Part shown: positions 61,981-64,000 of the stretch, piece by piece
How positions within the stretch are numbered: position 1 is the first letter of the stretch
Layout of the letters: each line of letters begins with the position of its first letter
Source: Massilia sp. 9I
GTDB lineage: Bacteria; Pseudomonadota; Gammaproteobacteria; Burkholderiales; Burkholderiaceae_D
Length of the DNA stretch: 64,000 nt
Assembly: GCF_902506415.1 (NCBI RefSeq)
Contig: NZ_LR733275.1
Location: forward strand, 1,899,795-1,963,794
Direction: 5' to 3'
Program-made: the position numbers and the translations under genes
Notes under the pieces: model-generated
Seen by the model: only the letters and a program-made list of their open reading frames with translations
The model's database searches: none
What the model was told of the DNA's origin: nothing

Positions 61981-62981
61981 CCACACGCTACCGCACTACC
62001 GCAATCCTGGCCGGCATCGGCCTGGCCGCCTCGTTTCTTTACGTGCGCGCCAAAACGCGACAAGCGGAGCAGGAGAACCCGCCGCAGGGCAAGTTTGTCG
62101 ACGTGGACGGCGTGCGCCTGCACTACCTGGAGCGCGGCACCGGGCCGACGCTCGTGCTCCTGCACGGCAATGGCGTCTATTCGAAAGATTTCGAAACGAG
62201 CGGCCTGTTGCAGCAGGCCGCCGCACATTACCGCGTGATCGCTTTCGACCGCCCCGGTTTCGGCTACAGCGAGCGGCCGCGCAGCACGGTGTGGACGCCC
62301 GAGAAGCAGGCGGCGCTGCTGCACCGCGCGCTGGCGCAAATCGGGGTCGAATCGGCGATCGTGCTCGGCCACTCCTGGGGCACGATGGTCGCCCTGGCCA
62401 TGGGGCTGCAGCAGCCTGATGTCGTGCGCGGACTGGTGCTGCTGTCGGGTTACTACTATCCGAGCGTGCGCCTCGACGTGGCGCTGTCCACACCCGCCAT
62501 TCCGGTCATCGGTGACCTGCTGCGCTACACGGTGTCACCCGTGCTGACGCGGCTGATGTGGCCGGCCCTGGCCAAGCGCACCTTCTCCCCGCTGCCGGTA
62601 TCCAAACGCTTTGATGCCTTCCCGCGCTGGATGGCCCTGCGGCCCAAGCAGTTGCGCGCGAGCGCGGCGGAGACGGCGCTGATGATTCCCTCTGCGCTTG
62701 CGCTCTCGACACGTTATGCGGAGCTGAAGGTGCCGGCGATCGTCGTCGCCGGAACGCGCGACAAGATCGTCGACTGCGGGCACAACTCGGAACGCCTCAG
62801 CGAACGCCTGCCGGACAGCCAGCTGCAGCTGCAAGCGGGCGTCGGCCACATGACGCACTACGCGCATCCGGAAAAAGTGATGGCCGCAATCGGCGAGATC
62901 GCGGCGCAGGTCGGGGAACCGGTGCACATGCGCACACCGGAAGCGGAAGCGCTGGCACAGGCCAGCGAAAGCGGGGTCTAA
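61977..62981 (+). CDS. Alpha/beta hydrolase with N-terminal membrane anchor
   Basis: 334 residues with a GTG start overlapping the sirtuin stop (GTGA) and AGGGGG upstream. A hydrophobic anchor (about 7-22) is followed by the hydrolase fold: oxyanion LLHGNGVY, nucleophile Ser133 in GHSWG, acid in AGTRDKIVDCG, and His in GVGHMTH. It likely hydrolyses an ester, lactone or amide at the membrane; substrate unknown. Translational coupling links it to the sirtuin. Confidence 0.9.
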   Translation: MTTRYRTTAILAGIGLAASFLYVRAKTRQAEQENPPQGKFVDVDGVRLHYLERGTGPTLVLLHGNGVYSKDFETSGLLQQAAAHYRVIAFDRPGFGYSERPRSTVWTPEKQAALLHRALAQIGVESAIVLGHSWGTMVALAMGLQQPDVVRGLVLLSGYYYPSVRLDVALSTPAIPVIGDLLRYTVSPVLTRLMWPALAKRTFSPLPVSKRFDAFPRWMALRPKQLRASAAETALMIPSALALSTRYAELKVPAIVVAGTRDKIVDCGHNSERLSERLPDSQLQLQAGVGHMTHYAHPEKVMAAIGEIAAQVGEPVHMRTPEAEALAQASESGV

Positions 62982-62991
62982 GCCGGGCGAA

Positions 62992-63315
62992 TCAGCCCTT
63001 GATGACGTACTTGATGACGATCCCCGCCGTCAGCGCGGCGAAGATCACGAGCGACAGACCGCCATGCAGCATCGGCGAGCCGATCGACACCTGGGCCGTG
63101 CGCGGATCCATCTCCATGCGCACGGCCTTCCCGAACATCACCGGCCGCAGGAAGCCGCGCACGCCCACCAGCAGCATGCCGATGCCGAAGCACACGTCGG
63201 CGGTGCCGCCCGTTTGCAGGCCGTTCACCAGGGTCGGGCCGCCCAGCAACAGGCCAAAGGCCAGCCACAGGATGCGCGCGCCCGTCGAAATACGCAGTCT
63301 GGTCCAGTCCATCAT
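62992..63315 (-). CDS. Small membrane protein (107 aa)
   Basis: 107 residues with about three hydrophobic helices (about 13-32, 40-60 and 82-104). No family recognised. It lies directly after nadC on the same strand with a 3-bp gap, so it is probably co-transcribed with nadC. Two consecutive ATG codons (63313-63315 and 63310-63312) are possible starts. Confidence 0.65.
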   Translation of the reverse strand: MMDWTRLRISTGARILWLAFGLLLGGPTLVNGLQTGGTADVCFGIGMLLVGVRGFLRPVMFGKAVRMEMDPRTAQVSIGSPMLHGGLSLVIFAALTAGIVIKYVIKG

Positions 63316-63318
63316 GGT

Positions 63319-64000
63319 TCAGCCTACGATGCGAAGCGAGTAATCGGTCGCGCGCACGTCCTTGGTTAGGCTGCCGATCGAGATGCGGTCGACACCCGTC
63401 TCGGCAATCGCACGCACGGTCTGCATGTTGATGCCGCCCGAGGCTTCCAGCAGCGCCCGGCCCGCATTCACGCGCACCGCTTCACGCATCATCTCCAGGT
63501 CGAAGTTATCGAGCAGGACCGATTTCACCCCAGCGCCGAGTGCTTCTTCCAGCTGGGCGATGGTCTCGACTTCGATCTGCACCGGCGCGCCGGAGCCGAG
63601 CGCCTCGGCCGCAGCCAGGGCTTTGCTCACGCCGCCAGCGGCCGCGATGTGGTTTTCCTTGATCAGGATGCCGTCGTACAGCGCCATGCGCTGGTTCTTG
63701 CCGCCGCCGACGCGCACCGCGTATTTCTGCGCCAGGCGCAGGCCCGGCAGGGTCTTGCGGGTGTCGAGGATCGCCGCCTTGGTGCCCTCGATCACATCGA
63801 CGTACTTGCGGGTGGCGCTGGCCACGCCCGACAGCAGCTGCATGAAGTTCAGCGCCGCGCGTTCGGCGGTGAGCAGCGAGCGTGGATTGGCCTCGATGGT
63901 GCACACCACCGAATCGGCGGCCATCAGGTCGCCCTCGGCGTATTGCCAGGTAATCTCGGTGTCCGTATCGATGGCCAGCATGACGCCTTCGAACCAGGGC
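63319..64000 (-). CDS. nadC: Quinolinate phosphoribosyltransferase (carboxylating), 5' end outside window
   Basis: About 227 codons are visible. AERAALNFMQLLSGVASATRKYV, DTRKTLPGLRLAQKYAVRVGGGKNQRMALYDGILIKENH and GVDRISIGSLTKDV are NadC signatures with the substrate-binding Arg and Lys residues. At the right edge the frame continues as PWFEGVMLAI, typical of NadC about 50-60 residues after its start. It makes nicotinate mononucleotide from quinolinate and PRPP, following NadB and NadA. The gene runs off the window. Confidence 0.95.
   Translation of the reverse strand, partial: PWFEGVMLAIDTDTEITWQYAEGDLMAADSVVCTIEANPRSLLTAERAALNFMQLLSGVASATRKYVDVIEGTKAAILDTRKTLPGLRLAQKYAVRVGGGKNQRMALYDGILIKENHIAAAGGVSKALAAAEALGSGAPVQIEVETIAQLEEALGAGVKSVLLDNFDLEMMREAVRVNAGRALLEASGGINMQTVRAIAETGVDRISIGSLTKDVRATDYSLRIVG

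Overview
The window is high-GC chromosomal DNA from a betaproteobacterium, most likely family Oxalobacteraceae (Massilia/Telluria/Duganella/Janthinobacterium type). The reasons are the conserved ygfZ | mltG-tmk-holB-pilZ-tatD-ankyrin block, PEP-CTERM proteins, Bug-type tricarboxylate receptors, a GH18 chitinase with CBM2-like modules, DUF4936, DUF6139-like and DUF5335 proteins, and a betaproteobacterial-style flagellin. No rRNA, tRNA, CRISPR array or insertion sequence was recognised. All positions and motifs come from reading the sequence; no search was run.

Layout. 1-8.2 kb: acyl-CoA metabolism (3-hydroxyacyl-CoA dehydrogenase 3' end, thiolase, Dabb protein, two short-chain dehydrogenases) with a PAS histidine kinase, a DUF2939 protein and an MHS-type MFS transporter. 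8.2-10.1 kb: secreted chitinase. 10.2-17.5 kb: divergent housekeeping operons, ygfZ-DUF4936-NRDE leftward and mltG-tmk-holB-pilZ-(GNAT)-tatD-ankyrin rightward. 17.6-28.5 kb: single genes (class I methyltransferase, LpxO, WrbA, GST, a long proline-rich PEP-CTERM protein, Bug receptor, RlhA-like U32 protein, a SIP flavoprotein/MarR divergon). 28.8-36.7 kb: CheV, an AI-2E family permease with an extra C-terminal domain, an ECF sigma/anti-sigma pair facing a DUF4394 lipoprotein, and flagellin. 36.7-40.4 kb: an OsmC-YcaO fusion flanked by two gene remnants (PEP-CTERM and LuxR-type), then DUF5335 and PRC-barrel proteins. 40.5-43.3 kb: a PAS-GGDEF-EAL protein. 43.4-50.9 kb: a redox and aldehyde-handling island (AKR, LtrA, a royal-jelly/alcohol-dehydrogenase chimera, two zinc alcohol dehydrogenases, an Old Yellow Enzyme). 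51-57 kb: a terminus-like accessory region. 57.1-64 kb: NAD-related genes (pnuC, nadB, a sirtuin, partial nadC) mixed with a PPOX-type stress protein, a DMT transporter and a hydrolase.

The most informative feature is a near-canonical dif site at 51851-51878 (25 of 28 bases identical to the E. coli dif sequence as I recall it). This would put the replication terminus inside the window. KOPS-like octamers seen by eye point toward it on both sides (8 of 9). About 3.1 kb away is a tyrosine recombinase whose start codon sits 11 bases from a textbook LexA box (TACTG-N10-CAGTA). This suggests a DNA-damage-inducible recombinase next to the XerCD site, and it is the best candidate here for an undescribed system.

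Other points: a MarR divergon with two near-identical 18-bp operator-like repeats 31 bp apart; a seven-codon leader ORF overlapping the ECF sigma start; an MRJP-type N-terminus fused in frame to the C-terminal third of a zinc alcohol dehydrogenase; and an OsmC-YcaO protein that keeps both OsmC-type cysteines and the YcaO nucleotide-binding acidic motif.
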